From NCBI GenBank assembly GCA_002361775.1, contig DETV01000048.1:1-64000 (forward strand): 64,000 bases of DNA, read 5' to 3'. The notes beneath the pieces are model-generated. The model searched no databases. It was given only the letters and a program-made list of their open reading frames with translations, and was not told where the DNA came from. This DNA comes from Eubacterium sp. UBA3279. Lineage in GTDB: Bacteria; Bacillota; Clostridia; Lachnospirales; Lachnospiraceae. Shown here piece after piece: positions 18,001 through 26,800 of this stretch (position 1 is the first letter of the stretch; each line of letters begins with the position of its first letter). A program made the translations under genes and the position numbers.

Positions 18001-21000
18001 TTTCCAGTGCTTCCACATTGATTTTGTAATCTTCAGGATAAAGTTCAGCCGACTTCTTTGCTGTGATAAGTTTCTCCCTGACATTGCCTGAGAGGTACTC
18101 ATCTGCCATCAAATACTTTGCCTCAGTTACATTCCCGTACCCGTAAAGCGGATTTAAGAAGATAACGCCTTTCAAATCCTGATAGAGCGTCTCCTCACTT
18201 TTACCTGTGAGTTTTGACATATACTCCATATCAATCTCGGCTTTTTCTCCCATAGAAACAGCAAGTGCTTCACTGGCGGTATCTACCTTTTCTACCGGCT
18301 TATGTGGCTTAATTGTACGCTTGAAGAACATATCCGCCTTGCGTTCCAGTTCTCCGTTTTCGTTAATGACTTCAAGTGCAGAAAGCAAGGCAAAGGAACT
18401 GTCATCACTGAAAGCAGAGATATTTGCTCTGCTGTTAATCAGTCCGTATTTCTTTGTGTAACTGTCATAAAGACTGTTGAGTTTTGACTGTTCGGCTTTG
18501 ATTTCTTCATCCGGATAGTCCTCCGTTTGCAGTTCAATCAGGTTGCGAACGCTGTCACGAACAGCAACCATACCCTTGATTCTGTTTTCTGCGGTTGCCG
18601 ATACCTCAACCGGAGTCATACGGGAATTTTCACGGAAATAGATTTTATCATCCACAACCGTGTAAGAAAAATTTCTCACATTCGGGTCTGCCGGAATAGA
18701 ATTGTCTTCTTCCTCAAGTTCAGCTTCTACTTCATAATCGTTGATTTCTCCGTGTATATTTGCTACCGCTTCCGATAATAATTCTGATAAATCGGCATTT
18801 TCAAACGGTATACAAGTTACTTCTTCTCCAAAGCGTCCACTTACTGTTTTCATCTCGCCCAGTATCATTTCGGGATGTTCCACAAAGTACGAGTTCATCG
18901 TGATACCGTCATCGGTTGTGCCAAGTTGTACCCAATTAGGCTCTATATCTATGAGCCTGTCTCGCTTTTGCAAAAACAAAATATCCGATACAACTTCTGT
19001 ACCGGCATTGCCCTTGAATGTGTCATTCGGAAGTCTGATTGCTCCCAAAAGGTCGGCTCTTTGAGCGATATATTTTCTGACCGACGAATTCATTTTATCC
19101 ATCGTGCCTTTGCTTGTCACAAGTGCCATCACACCGCCGGGTCTTAACTTATCCAAAGCTTTCGCAAAAAAATAATCGTGAATAAGGAAGTTATACTTAT
19201 CGTACCTCTTATCAAGTACCTTGAAATCGCCAAACGGAACATTTCCCACAACTCCGTCAAAGAAGCTGTCCGGCACATTGACTTCTTCAAATCCCTGTGC
19301 TGCTATGGATGATTTCTGATAAAGTTGCTGAGCAATCCCTGCCGAAACAGTATCAAGTTCCACACCGTAAATCTTTGTATTTTTCATTGACTCCGGCAAC
19401 ATACCGATAAAATTACCGATGCCGCAGGACGGCTCTAACAGATTGCCCTCCTTAAATCCCATCTGCTCCATTGCCTTGTATATAGCGTCTGTAACTTCTG
19501 GAGGAGTATAAAAGGCAGTCAGTGTGCTTTCTCTTGCGGTGGCATATTCTTCGGGAGAGAGTGCGGTATATAACTCAACAAATTCATCTGCCCACGCCGA
19601 ATTGTTCTCATCAAAGGCTTCTGGCAAACCTCCCCAGCCGACATATTTTGACAAAATAAACTGTTCTTCAGGTGTGGCAAATCTGTTTTCAAACTCACAT
19701 TCCTTCAGAACCTTTATGGCTTCCATATTCCTGCGAAAGCGTTCTTTCTTGCCTGCCGGCTCTACCGGATTGGAACGCAAATCAAAAGTATTTCTCTCTG
19801 CCATCGGAATATCCGGGTGCAAATCAAAACTCTTGACCTTGCTCGTTTTATTCTCCCACTGCGGTTTTATCGGTTCAGTCTCTTTATCATAGCCATTGCC
19901 GATACGAATGCCCTCGTTATACATCTCATCGTAGCTGTCAAAGCCATTCTGATTTGCAATGATTTCTCGGTAGTCCTCAATAGGTACTTTACCAATATTG
20001 GTTGCTACCATATCGCTTCTTTCGGTATTTTCAATGAGTGCTCCCATTGTATCAGTCGTACATTCTGTAAAATCCGGTGTCTGCCTGAAAGCTGTATCTG
20101 CTTCTTCAAACCATTCTGTACCTACATCGGCAAGGGTTTGATTTGCGACACTGCCGAGGTAATCAAAGAACTCATCTGCCGATTTATAGTTCTGTGCAGC
20201 ATTTCTGATTTCATCAAAAGAAAGCGTATTTGTAACATACTGACCGCCGGCACTACTGTCTGGATTAAAGTACATCCAAGTAACGCTTTCCTGCTCTCTG
20301 TTAATGAAAAACGCATCCTCATAATCTGTTTTCTGTTCGGTTTCGGTATCACTATGCGTGATATTTTCGTCTGTATCGGCTTTTTCTGCGGCAGGTAATA
20401 CCGTTACCCTCAAGTGGTCATTCAGCGGATTTTCCTGCACTTTGCGGTCAAATTCTCCCCTTGAAAACTCCTTGTTGAACAGTGGCATTTCTGTATCGTA
20501 AAGCATTACTCTCTCATCATCAAAAGATAAGATTTCATACTCCGAAGCACCGATATATACCGTGTCTCCAAGATGATATTCATATCGGGTATCAGGTAAT
20601 TGCTGTTCCTGTGTTTGCTCTGCAAGCAGACTGCGGACATAATCAATCTTCTCTACACGGTTAATCGGGAAACCTACGCTGTCCTCAAAAGTGACATCTC
20701 GCATAGAAACATCGCCGCTTATTTTACCGATACTTTCAATAACAAATCGGCGGGCATCAATCACAATTTCCTTGCCGATAATATCGTCATCATTTGCCTG
20801 CTCTGCTTCTTTCGGTGGTGCAGTAGAAAGAATTTCCCGATTTCTTTTCTGCTCCTCGATTTCTGCCCGTCTTGCTTCCTGCTTCTCAAGCCACTGCGGA
20901 TACTGCTCCTTTTCCTTTGGATTTAAGTATCTGTCTGCACGGATAAGCTCCCCGATACGCTTTTCCACCTGTGTCCATTTAAGATTGAGTTTCGGTGCGT

Positions 21001-22849
21001 CGTTTCCAAATCCTCTTGAAAGAGTTATGCCTTTCCCATCGTGGTTTTCATCAATACCTGCACCGATAATGACAGGATATGAACCTCCCCAACCGTATTC
21101 GTTTTTGAGAAAGTCTGCATTTTCTTTTGAAGATAAACTCTTTTGAAACTGCTCATAGATACGCATTTTACCTTCGTAAATACCGCTTCCACGAGTCAGA
21201 ACTGCGTCGATAATCTCCTGAGAAAAAGTAAAGGCAGAGGTTTTGTTTTCCTCTGCCTGACCGTCTAATATGAAGCTCATCTGTCCGTCTACCGACGGTA
21301 GCGGTTTCATTCTATCATTTAATTCTCCCAAAAGACGCATTGCTTCAAAGTGCTGTGCAATCACACTCCAATTATAGAAACTCTGTGCAGTTCTGCTGTC
21401 ATAATGACCTTCCCAAAGATGCAAAACATTCTGAAATGTCTTGTAACCTACGGTTCTCCCATCCTCTAATGTGAGTTCGGTATAGTCGTTATTGAAGATA
21501 CTCTTGATATATTCGGTACGGGTATCGCTATCGGTATTTCTCTCATAGAGGTCTTTAATATCTTCAAGAGAAGCCGATAAATGCGGTGTAGTACCGAGTA
21601 TCTCTCGGATAGTATCATCCCCACCGAAAAACGGCAGGCTCTTATCCTCGTTGCTTCTGTCGTAATACTCTAAACGAATATTACCTGTGCTTTCACGATT
21701 TCCTGTGCCGAGTTCCTGATGTTGTTCATCAAGCGAATCCAATTCATCATATCGTCCGCTTTCATCTGCTCCGTCAGCCCCTCTTGCTGTGCCATCTGCC
21801 TGATAAGCGTTTCTTCCAGTTTGGTCGCCCTCTGCTGTACTTCTGACAGATGACTGCTCAGTATCCCTTTCGTCAGGAGATTGTAATACTGAACCTTGTG
21901 GTGTTCTTTCAGATAAGTTCTCCTCATCTGCGACCATTTGCCCTGAATGACCTCCGGCTGTTCGGGCAGAGTCAGGTTCGGAAGATTGTAATCCCCGACC
22001 ATCGTGTATGTTATCTCGTTCATAATCGCTACTCCTTTCGTCTTTGATGTCTTTATTGTATTCCGGTTGCCTGTTTGCTTCAATTATGCGATTTTGACGG
22101 TTCAGTGCCATCACTGTTTTTGAGATTTCCGAAAGTCCCATCTCTGCAATATCGCTTGTGGCAAATCCCAGAGCGTTCATCGTATCCTGCGTATTGAAAT
22201 TTGTAACATCTCGAAAATCATCTACTTCAAAGTATTCGCTGGTATCAATTCCAAGCCTTGTCATAATCATATATGCCACGCTGTTTGTGACAACCTTTTT
22301 ATACAGACTTGCAATCATCGTTTCGTCAAGTCCTTCTAAGAAACTGTCCTCGGAAGCATATATGAGGTCATTAAGATAATCCGGCAAATTATCTTCGGCG
22401 GCATTTTGTGCGGCACTCATAACTGCTTCGCCCAAAGTGACTTTGTTATCCAGTTCTCCGAATGTGCTTTCAAGCGTTTCAATAACATCGTCTGTGTATT
22501 CGTTCCTCATATTCCAAAGTGGAACAGGACGGGAATATCTGCTCTCGTGAGTATCGGAAATATCGAAGTAGTGGATAAGTCTTTGTCTTGCTCTGTTTTC
22601 ATCGGCAAATACCGCAATACCTCTTGCCCCTCTATTTACCCAACGTCCAAAACTCCTGTTCCAACGCTCGATTTCAAGAACTGCCGTAGCGTCCGGTCGC
22701 TGTGCATATATAAGCAACTGCTCATCGTATCTTAGCTTATAATTCCTACACGCAGACTGCAAGAAATTCCGCCAGTTCTGCGGATTGGAAACAACCGTCT
22801 TGCAGGTTCTGTCATAGAGTTCGGATATGAGTTCGTATTTTCTTGACAC
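15008..22849 (-). CDS. Giant ICE methylase/SNF2-type helicase (LtrC-like)
   Basis: This 2613-aa multidomain protein begins with a segment (about 1-90: QNWRNFLQSACRNYKLRYDEQ, QRPDATAV, RWVNRGARGIAVF) shared with ArdC/LtrC-like DNA-binding proteins. A long hydrophilic region with a disordered Asp/Glu/Ser/Gly linker (about 275-392) follows. The N6-adenine methylase-like domain has motif I LLEPSCGIGNF near 1140 and a motif IV-like GNVPFGDF near 1203, where NPPF would be expected. The helicase region has Walker A AVGAGKT near 1817, DESH near 1975 and a C-lobe RSGRIIRQGN near 2305. Charged coiled-coil segments close the protein. It likely remodels or protects transferred DNA. Start GTG with AAGGAGGTG upstream. 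The disordered linker overlaps tnpV. Confidence 0.9.
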   Translation of the reverse strand: MSRKYELISELYDRTCKTVVSNPQNWRNFLQSACRNYKLRYDEQLLIYAQRPDATAVLEIERWNRSFGRWVNRGARGIAVFADENRARQRLIHYFDISDTHESRYSRPVPLWNMRNEYTDDVIETLESTFGELDNKVTLGEAVMSAAQNAAEDNLPDYLNDLIYASEDSFLEGLDETMIASLYKKVVTNSVAYMIMTRLGIDTSEYFEVDDFRDVTNFNTQDTMNALGFATSDIAEMGLSEISKTVMALNRQNRIIEANRQPEYNKDIKDERSSDYERDNIHDGRGLQSSEPDSARTAGGHSGQMVADEENLSERTPQGSVLQSPDERDTEQSSVRSTAEGDQTGRNAYQADGTARGADGADESGRYDELDSLDEQHQELGTGNRESTGNIRLEYYDRSNEDKSLPFFGGDDTIREILGTTPHLSASLEDIKDLYERNTDSDTRTEYIKSIFNNDYTELTLEDGRTVGYKTFQNVLHLWEGHYDSRTAQSFYNWSVIAQHFEAMRLLGELNDRMKPLPSVDGQMSFILDGQAEENKTSAFTFSQEIIDAVLTRGSGIYEGKMRIYEQFQKSLSSKENADFLKNEYGWGGSYPVIIGAGIDENHDGKGITLSRGFGNDAPKLNLKWTQVEKRIGELIRADRYLNPKEKEQYPQWLEKQEARRAEIEEQKRNREILSTAPPKEAEQANDDDIIGKEIVIDARRFVIESIGKISGDVSMRDVTFEDSVGFPINRVEKIDYVRSLLAEQTQEQQLPDTRYEYHLGDTVYIGASEYEILSFDDERVMLYDTEMPLFNKEFSRGEFDRKVQENPLNDHLRVTVLPAAEKADTDENITHSDTETEQKTDYEDAFFINREQESVTWMYFNPDSSAGGQYVTNTLSFDEIRNAAQNYKSADEFFDYLGSVANQTLADVGTEWFEEADTAFRQTPDFTECTTDTMGALIENTERSDMVATNIGKVPIEDYREIIANQNGFDSYDEMYNEGIRIGNGYDKETEPIKPQWENKTSKVKSFDLHPDIPMAERNTFDLRSNPVEPAGKKERFRRNMEAIKVLKECEFENRFATPEEQFILSKYVGWGGLPEAFDENNSAWADEFVELYTALSPEEYATARESTLTAFYTPPEVTDAIYKAMEQMGFKEGNLLEPSCGIGNFIGMLPESMKNTKIYGVELDTVSAGIAQQLYQKSSIAAQGFEEVNVPDSFFDGVVGNVPFGDFKVLDKRYDKYNFLIHDYFFAKALDKLRPGGVMALVTSKGTMDKMNSSVRKYIAQRADLLGAIRLPNDTFKGNAGTEVVSDILFLQKRDRLIDIEPNWVQLGTTDDGITMNSYFVEHPEMILGEMKTVSGRFGEEVTCIPFENADLSELLSEAVANIHGEINDYEVEAELEEEDNSIPADPNVRNFSYTVVDDKIYFRENSRMTPVEVSATAENRIKGMVAVRDSVRNLIELQTEDYPDEEIKAEQSKLNSLYDSYTKKYGLINSRANISAFSDDSSFALLSALEVINENGELERKADMFFKRTIKPHKPVEKVDTASEALAVSMGEKAEIDMEYMSKLTGKSEETLYQDLKGVIFLNPLYGYGNVTEAKYLMADEYLSGNVREKLITAKKSAELYPEDYKINVEALEKVQPKDLTASEISVRLGATWLPQEIIQQFMFEFLDTPRYAQWNIKVHFSPYTGEWNIEGKSYDRSNVKAYSTYGTGRINAYKIIEETLNLKDVRIFDYIEDDEGRKKAVLNKKETAIAQAKQELIKQGFQDWIWADPDRREKLKKMYNEKFNSIRPREYDGSHITFSGMNPEITLREHQRNAVAHILYGGNTLLAHAVGAGKTFEMVAASQESKRLGLCNKSLFVVPNHLTEQWAAEYLQLYPSANILVATKKDFETKNRKKFCGRIATGDYDAVIIGHSQFEKIPMSIERQRAILEQQLNELTEGIAELKRNRGENFSVKQLEKSRKSVKQKLQKLNDQSRKDDVVTFEELGVDRLFIDESHYYKNLYLYTKMRNVGGIAQTEAQKSSDLFMKCRYLDEITGGRGTVFATGTPISNSMVELYTIQRYLQYNTLVKNGLQHFDAWASTFGETVTAIELTPEGTGYRAKTRFAKFYNLPELMAMFKEVADIKTADMLNLPVPEAEYHNVSVEPSEMQKEMVASLAERAEKVRGGGVDSSVDNMLKITNDGRKLALDQRMLNDMLPDFENSKINACVDNVYRIWEENKDKKSAQLVFCDLSTPKNDGTFSVYNDIRKKLIERGVPESEVRFIHEAETDVKKKELFQKVRKGEVRVLMGSTQKMGAGTNVQDRLIALHDVDCPWRPADLEQRSGRIIRQGNSNPKVEIYRYVTKQTFDAYLYQLVEGKQKFASQIMTSKSPVRSAEDIDETALSYAEIKMLATGNPYIKEKMDLDIQVQKLKLLKSNFLSEKYSLEDKIIKYYPQRITSLENRINGLTADVKTAKQHPKPTDDRFVGMEVKGVFYSEKADAGKAIIEACKEMTSPAPIPLGKYRGFETELSFDTTERSYCVTVKGETGKQVSLGDDVFGNITRIDNAVERFADDLEKAKDSLADTKNQFETAQKEVQKPFVQEEELKSKLARLDELNILLNMDKKENEIVGGEPDEGESTEKRKEKSYER
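21670..22023 (-). CDS. tnpV: TnpV family protein, nested out of frame inside the helicase gene
   Basis: A 117-aa reading frame lies on the same strand as the giant helicase gene but in a different frame. It reads MNEITYTMVGDYNLPNLTLP, then KWSQMRRTYLKEHHKVQYYNLLTKG, and a helical C-terminus with EETLIRQMAQQEG. This matches the transposon-encoded protein TnpV (PF14198), known from Tn4451-type and conjugative elements; its function is not established. The ATG has AAAGGAG 8 nt upstream, so it can be translated independently. The overlapping part of the helicase (about residues 276-392) is low-complexity and acidic, which suggests that tnpV is the constrained frame. Recognition of the family is fairly firm. 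Confidence 0.82.
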   Translation of the reverse strand: MNEITYTMVGDYNLPNLTLPEQPEVIQGKWSQMRRTYLKEHHKVQYYNLLTKGILSSHLSEVQQRATKLEETLIRQMAQQEGLTEQMKADDMMNWIRLMNNIRNSAQEIVKAQVIFV

Positions 22850-22864
22850 TGCTTTTGCACCTCC

Positions 22865-23146
22865 TTATCGTTCTTTTTCTTTGCTTTTTGTCGGTTTTGT
22901 CTTTTCCTTTCCGGCTGGTTCAACGGTATGACCGTTTCTTTCACACAGCTCTGCAAATTCACAGATATGAAAAACATCCGAACCGATTTGTGTATGATAA
23001 TCGTCGATATACTTACACTCACGCTCCAGTGTTGTTCCGTTTCTTGTGTGAATCAGGATTTTATCTCCGTCATTTACACGAAATTTCTCGTTGTATCCAC
23101 TGTCAATAAAGCGGATACTGTTTTCCTTATGTTCCTGACTGCTCAT
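22865..23146 (-). CDS. Small hydrophilic ICE protein
   Basis: The 93-aa protein has a compact core of likely beta strands (FIDSGYNEKFRVNDGDKI then TTLERECKYIDDYHTQIGSDVFHICEFAEL) and a Lys-rich tail. It is not recognised as a named family but resembles small proteins found just before the large methylase/helicase in related elements. The ATG at 23146 has GGGAGGTGG 5 nt upstream; a GTG three codons earlier lies within that RBS and is rejected. Its start overlaps the end of the next gene upstream by 20 nt. Confidence 0.65.
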   Translation of the reverse strand: MSSQEHKENSIRFIDSGYNEKFRVNDGDKILIHTRNGTTLERECKYIDDYHTQIGSDVFHICEFAELCERNGHTVEPAGKEKTKPTKSKEKER

Positions 23147-23354
23147 CCGTTCCACCTCCCAAATATGAGAACAACTTGTTGGCTTTGGTTTCTTTCTGAA
23201 GTTCGATGATGAGTGCCATATCCGGTATCGTAATACCCGGAATCTTCAAAATACTCTCCATATCAAGTTGTTGTAATTTCTTTTCCGTATTACAACCGGA
23301 ATCAAACAGCTTCGCCATTAATTTTGTTTTCTGTTGAAATGTCGGTTTGCTCAT
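23127..23354 (-). CDS. Small conserved ICE protein
   Basis: The 75-aa protein (FQQKTKLMAKLFDSGCNTEKKLQQLDMESILKIPGITIPDMALIIELQKE is its body) is probably all helical with an HhH-like LKIPGI turn. No function is recognised. A strong AAGGAGG precedes the ATG. Overlap with the following gene indicates operon membership. Confidence 0.65.
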   Translation of the reverse strand: MSKPTFQQKTKLMAKLFDSGCNTEKKLQQLDMESILKIPGITIPDMALIIELQKETKANKLFSYLGGGTDEQSGT

Positions 23355-23366
23355 CTTGCGTCCTCC

Positions 23367-23657
23367 TTATTCAATTTCTATGACTACACGAATACTGCTG
23401 TCGCAGCCACTGCACTGTCTGGAAAGTTCCGGGAACAAAGATTGCACCCTCTGTCTTGACCTGCGGATAGTTTCAAAGCACGGTAAACCGTAGCCCTTGT
23501 AGTTGTTGACTATATCCTCAAGAGATAAGTCGCCGACTTTCAAATAACTGTATCGGTTGTAATAGCAGAGGATAAGCTGCATATCGTCATACCTTGTTTC
23601 AGGGCATTCTCTGAGGATTGCAAGCACCTTGCTGTCAACCGTTCTCTGCTTATTCAT
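23367..23657 (-). CDS. Small ICE protein of unknown function
   Basis: The 96-aa protein starts MNKQRTVDSKVLAILRECPE and has a helical N-terminal half (DDMQLILCYYNRY), a conserved-looking GYGLPCFETIRRSRQRVQ segment and a C-terminal Cys pair (CSGCDS). The pattern FETIRRSRQ resembles small phage and ICE proteins thought to bind nucleic acid, but no family is certain. The frame is open to 23708; TGGAGGTG just upstream of the ATG at 23657 sets the start. Confidence 0.65.
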   Translation of the reverse strand: MNKQRTVDSKVLAILRECPETRYDDMQLILCYYNRYSYLKVGDLSLEDIVNNYKGYGLPCFETIRRSRQRVQSLFPELSRQCSGCDSSIRVVIEIE

Positions 23658-23716
23658 AAAGCACCTCCATAAAGTAAATGGACGGAGTTTTTTCGCTCCG
23701 CCCACCATTTTGTTTC

Positions 23717-23806
23717 TTATTTCTTTCTGTTTTTAATCTGTAAAAAGATAAAGCCGCCGATAATAAAGGCGACCAAAACAACTGCTACGATTGTCTTTGC
23801 GTCCAT
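23717..23806 (-). CDS. 29-aa single-pass membrane protein coupled to the adhesin gene
   Basis: The ORF MDAKTIVAVVLVAFIIGGFI... is one membrane helix followed by a basic tail (IKNRKK). Its ATG shares a base with the TAA of the adhesin gene (TAATG), a typical arrangement for reinitiation. An imperfect 8-bp hairpin (23680..23703) follows it. It is too short to assign a family. Support is the coupling and the clean membrane-helix composition, so it may be a pilus-assembly or sorting accessory, but this is inference. Confidence 0.5.
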   Translation of the reverse strand: MDAKTIVAVVLVAFIIGGFIFLQIKNRKK

Positions 23807-26800
23807 TATTCATTGCCCTCCTTTTTCTTCTTTCTCTTGGAAGCAACAACCGTTGCAACGATACCGAGTGCAGAAGCACCTGCAAGTGCTACCCAAAGAC
23901 TGGTCTTTCTGTCATCGCCGGTTTTCGGTGTATCACGAAGTTTATTGTACATCTCGATTTCTACCGTTTCGCCGACCTTTACAGTCACTTTCTTATCGGC
24001 AGGTAAAATATATCCAGCAGATACATTGTCGCTGACCTCGGACACTGTGTATTCGCCGATACGAAGCCCATCTACGGAGATTTCGCCATTCTTATCGGTT
24101 GTAAAGGTGCTGTCATAACCGTTGACACCTGTTACTCTGAAAGTGAAGCCTTCCACCTTACCGTCGGAAGATGTCTTTTTAATTTTCAGGTTTCCTTTCA
24201 TTGCTTCGTTGATAAAGCCGACTCCCGCTTTGTTTTCTACCTTGTAGGTAGTTTCATCTTTTTCAATGAATACGGAGTAAACGCCCTTATCAAGCACAAA
24301 GCCCTCCGGTGCTTTGGTTTCTCGTACAAGATATTTACCGTAGAGAAGTTCTTTCATCTCATAGATACCGGTTGCGGTTTCTTCAAGATTTCCGATAAGT
24401 TCATCGCCATCGTCCAGTTTACCGTCGCCATTAACATCCTTATATACTTCAAAAGTTGCACCCGTCAGTTTGTTATCTGGATAATCAGCATCCACTTTGG
24501 TAAGTTCAATATTACCGTGAATATACTCGTCGGTAATTTCCACTTCGATGACCTGCTCATTCTCCCCGATGTTTACTTCGTAGGAAGTATCATCAAGCAC
24601 AAAGCCTTCTGGAGCTTCGATTTCTCTTACAATCCACTTTCCATAAGGAACTTTTGCAAAAGAAAAACTGCCGTCCTTTTCAGATGTGGCAGTCATAATA
24701 GCGTGTTCTTTTGTAAATTCGGTTTCATCTGCTTTGAAAATGCCGATTAAAGCACCGCCCAGTGCTTCTCCGTTCTCGTCAATCTTCTTACCGGATACAG
24801 AACCGTAAATAAGTTTGTTTTCAATCGGCTTACCGTCATTTACCTTGATTTCAACCGTTTCGGTATCCTGCCCGGCATACTCGAATGTGAACGGATACTG
24901 TGTGTCGGAGAGAATATAATGCTCATCTGTGGCAATTTCCTTGATATAGTAACTGCCAAACGGAAGGTCTGTATTTGCAGTCGCTGCTCCGTTTTCATCA
25001 AGCGTGATAATCTCAATCAATCCGTCAGCCGGAATAACTGTGCCGCTTGAAGATACAACATCTTCTTTTGCATAAAGACCGAAGCTGATGTTTTTGATTT
25101 CATCGTTCTTGCCGATACCAAAGGTTTCATTCTGTTCTAAGATTTTTTCAAGAGAAATCTTCACTTTCTGTCGCTCGTTTACGAAGCTGGTTGCAGTTTC
25201 AGTTACCGCTACATCCTGTCCGGCATAAGTGAGTTCCACCGAATGCTTTTCTTTGTTGATGACCATACCTGTCGGTGCTTTGGTTTCTACTACCGTATAT
25301 TTACCGAGATAGAGTTCCTTACTCTTAGCTGTTCCGTCCTCATCGGTTGTTACAGTATCTACTACATCGCCCTTGTGATAACGAAGTGTACCATCCGGTG
25401 TGATAACATCTTCATCGGCTGTGATTTCATAAACCGCACCTGCAAGTCCTTTGACTTTATACACCGGCTGATAAATCACATCTTTATCTTCCTCGCCGGA
25501 TACATTGACACCAAAGAATACTTCGCCGGTTTTCTCAACGGAAATCGTACCTTTCTGTGCCATATTCGGCTTATCCACCCTAATCAATGTGATACCACCT
25601 TCCTGTGTGGAATTTTCTTCTGTTACATCAAAGGAAACAGGTGTGCTGTCGAGTACATATCCATACGGAGCCTGAACCTCAACAAGAGAATATCCCTTGC
25701 CATAGTCCAATTTTTCAGGTGTAACAAGCTGACCGTCTGCATCAGTATAGAATGTGTCAATGGTTGTCGGTGTCGGATAAGTAAATGTCATACTTACCTT
25801 GTTGCCGTCAGGGTCATAAATCTGGAAGCCTGCACCTGCATATGGAATCGTCTTGCCTGTTTCAACATCTTTCTTTACCACCTTGATATATGACTCAAAG
25901 TTGGCATTGTTGATGAGATAACGGTAGGTCTGTCCGTCCTGAGAAATGAAAACATCAAAGTCTTTCATAAACTCACGACCTTCCCAACCTTTGGTCTGAT
26001 GAACGGTATATACGCCGTATGGCATATCCTTTGTCTGAGCAAATCCGTTTTCATCGCAAACTATGGTATCTCTTTCATCCTTGTCGGCTTTTTCAAATGA
26101 GCCGGAAGATTTCAGATACACTTCAAATTCAGCACCGTTTTCCGGTGTCTCAATCTTGGTTTCCCCATCATCGGTGTGTTTGATGATAGCAATATTTCCT
26201 TTCATAACCTGCTCTGTCACGTCGTTTGCCACAAGATTGTGTTCAATCGTAAAGAGTTTTGGCTCTGCACCTACCTTGTGGATTGTCTTATCAAGGAGAT
26301 AACCCTCACTCGGTGTGATTTCTCTGATTGTCCAATCACTGTCGCAGACATATTCCTTAGTTGTGAACTGTCCGTCGCTGTCTGTCACATACTTATCCAC
26401 AAGTGTGTCGCCTTTATAAATTCCGTAAACAGCACCGGAGAGTTTTGCGTCGCCCTGAGCAGTGCCTTCTTCTCGGTCGCTCTTTGTTACAGTTACGCTG
26501 AACTTCTTCAAGATATTTGTGAAATCACGGTTTGTAACCCCTTTCCACTGAATCGGTGCAGTCTGTTTTTCGGGAACGACATAGCGGATTGCTGTATCCA
26601 CTTCTTCGAGCGTATATGGTGTGCTTCCGCTGATAAGAACATCTTTGAATGTTGCAACACCGTTTTTATCGGTAACTGCATATTCATCAACTGCAATGCC
26701 TGCAAGGGAAGTACCGTAAAGGTGGAATTTCATACCCTCAACAAGATTATCTTCCGATGATTTAATGACCTGAAGATTACCTCTCTTGAGAACATTGTTG

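Noticed and set aside
17513..18091. Long plus-strand frames antisense to the giant helicase
   Set aside because: Low-quality composition and no start signals; the helicase motifs on the other strand explain the open frames.
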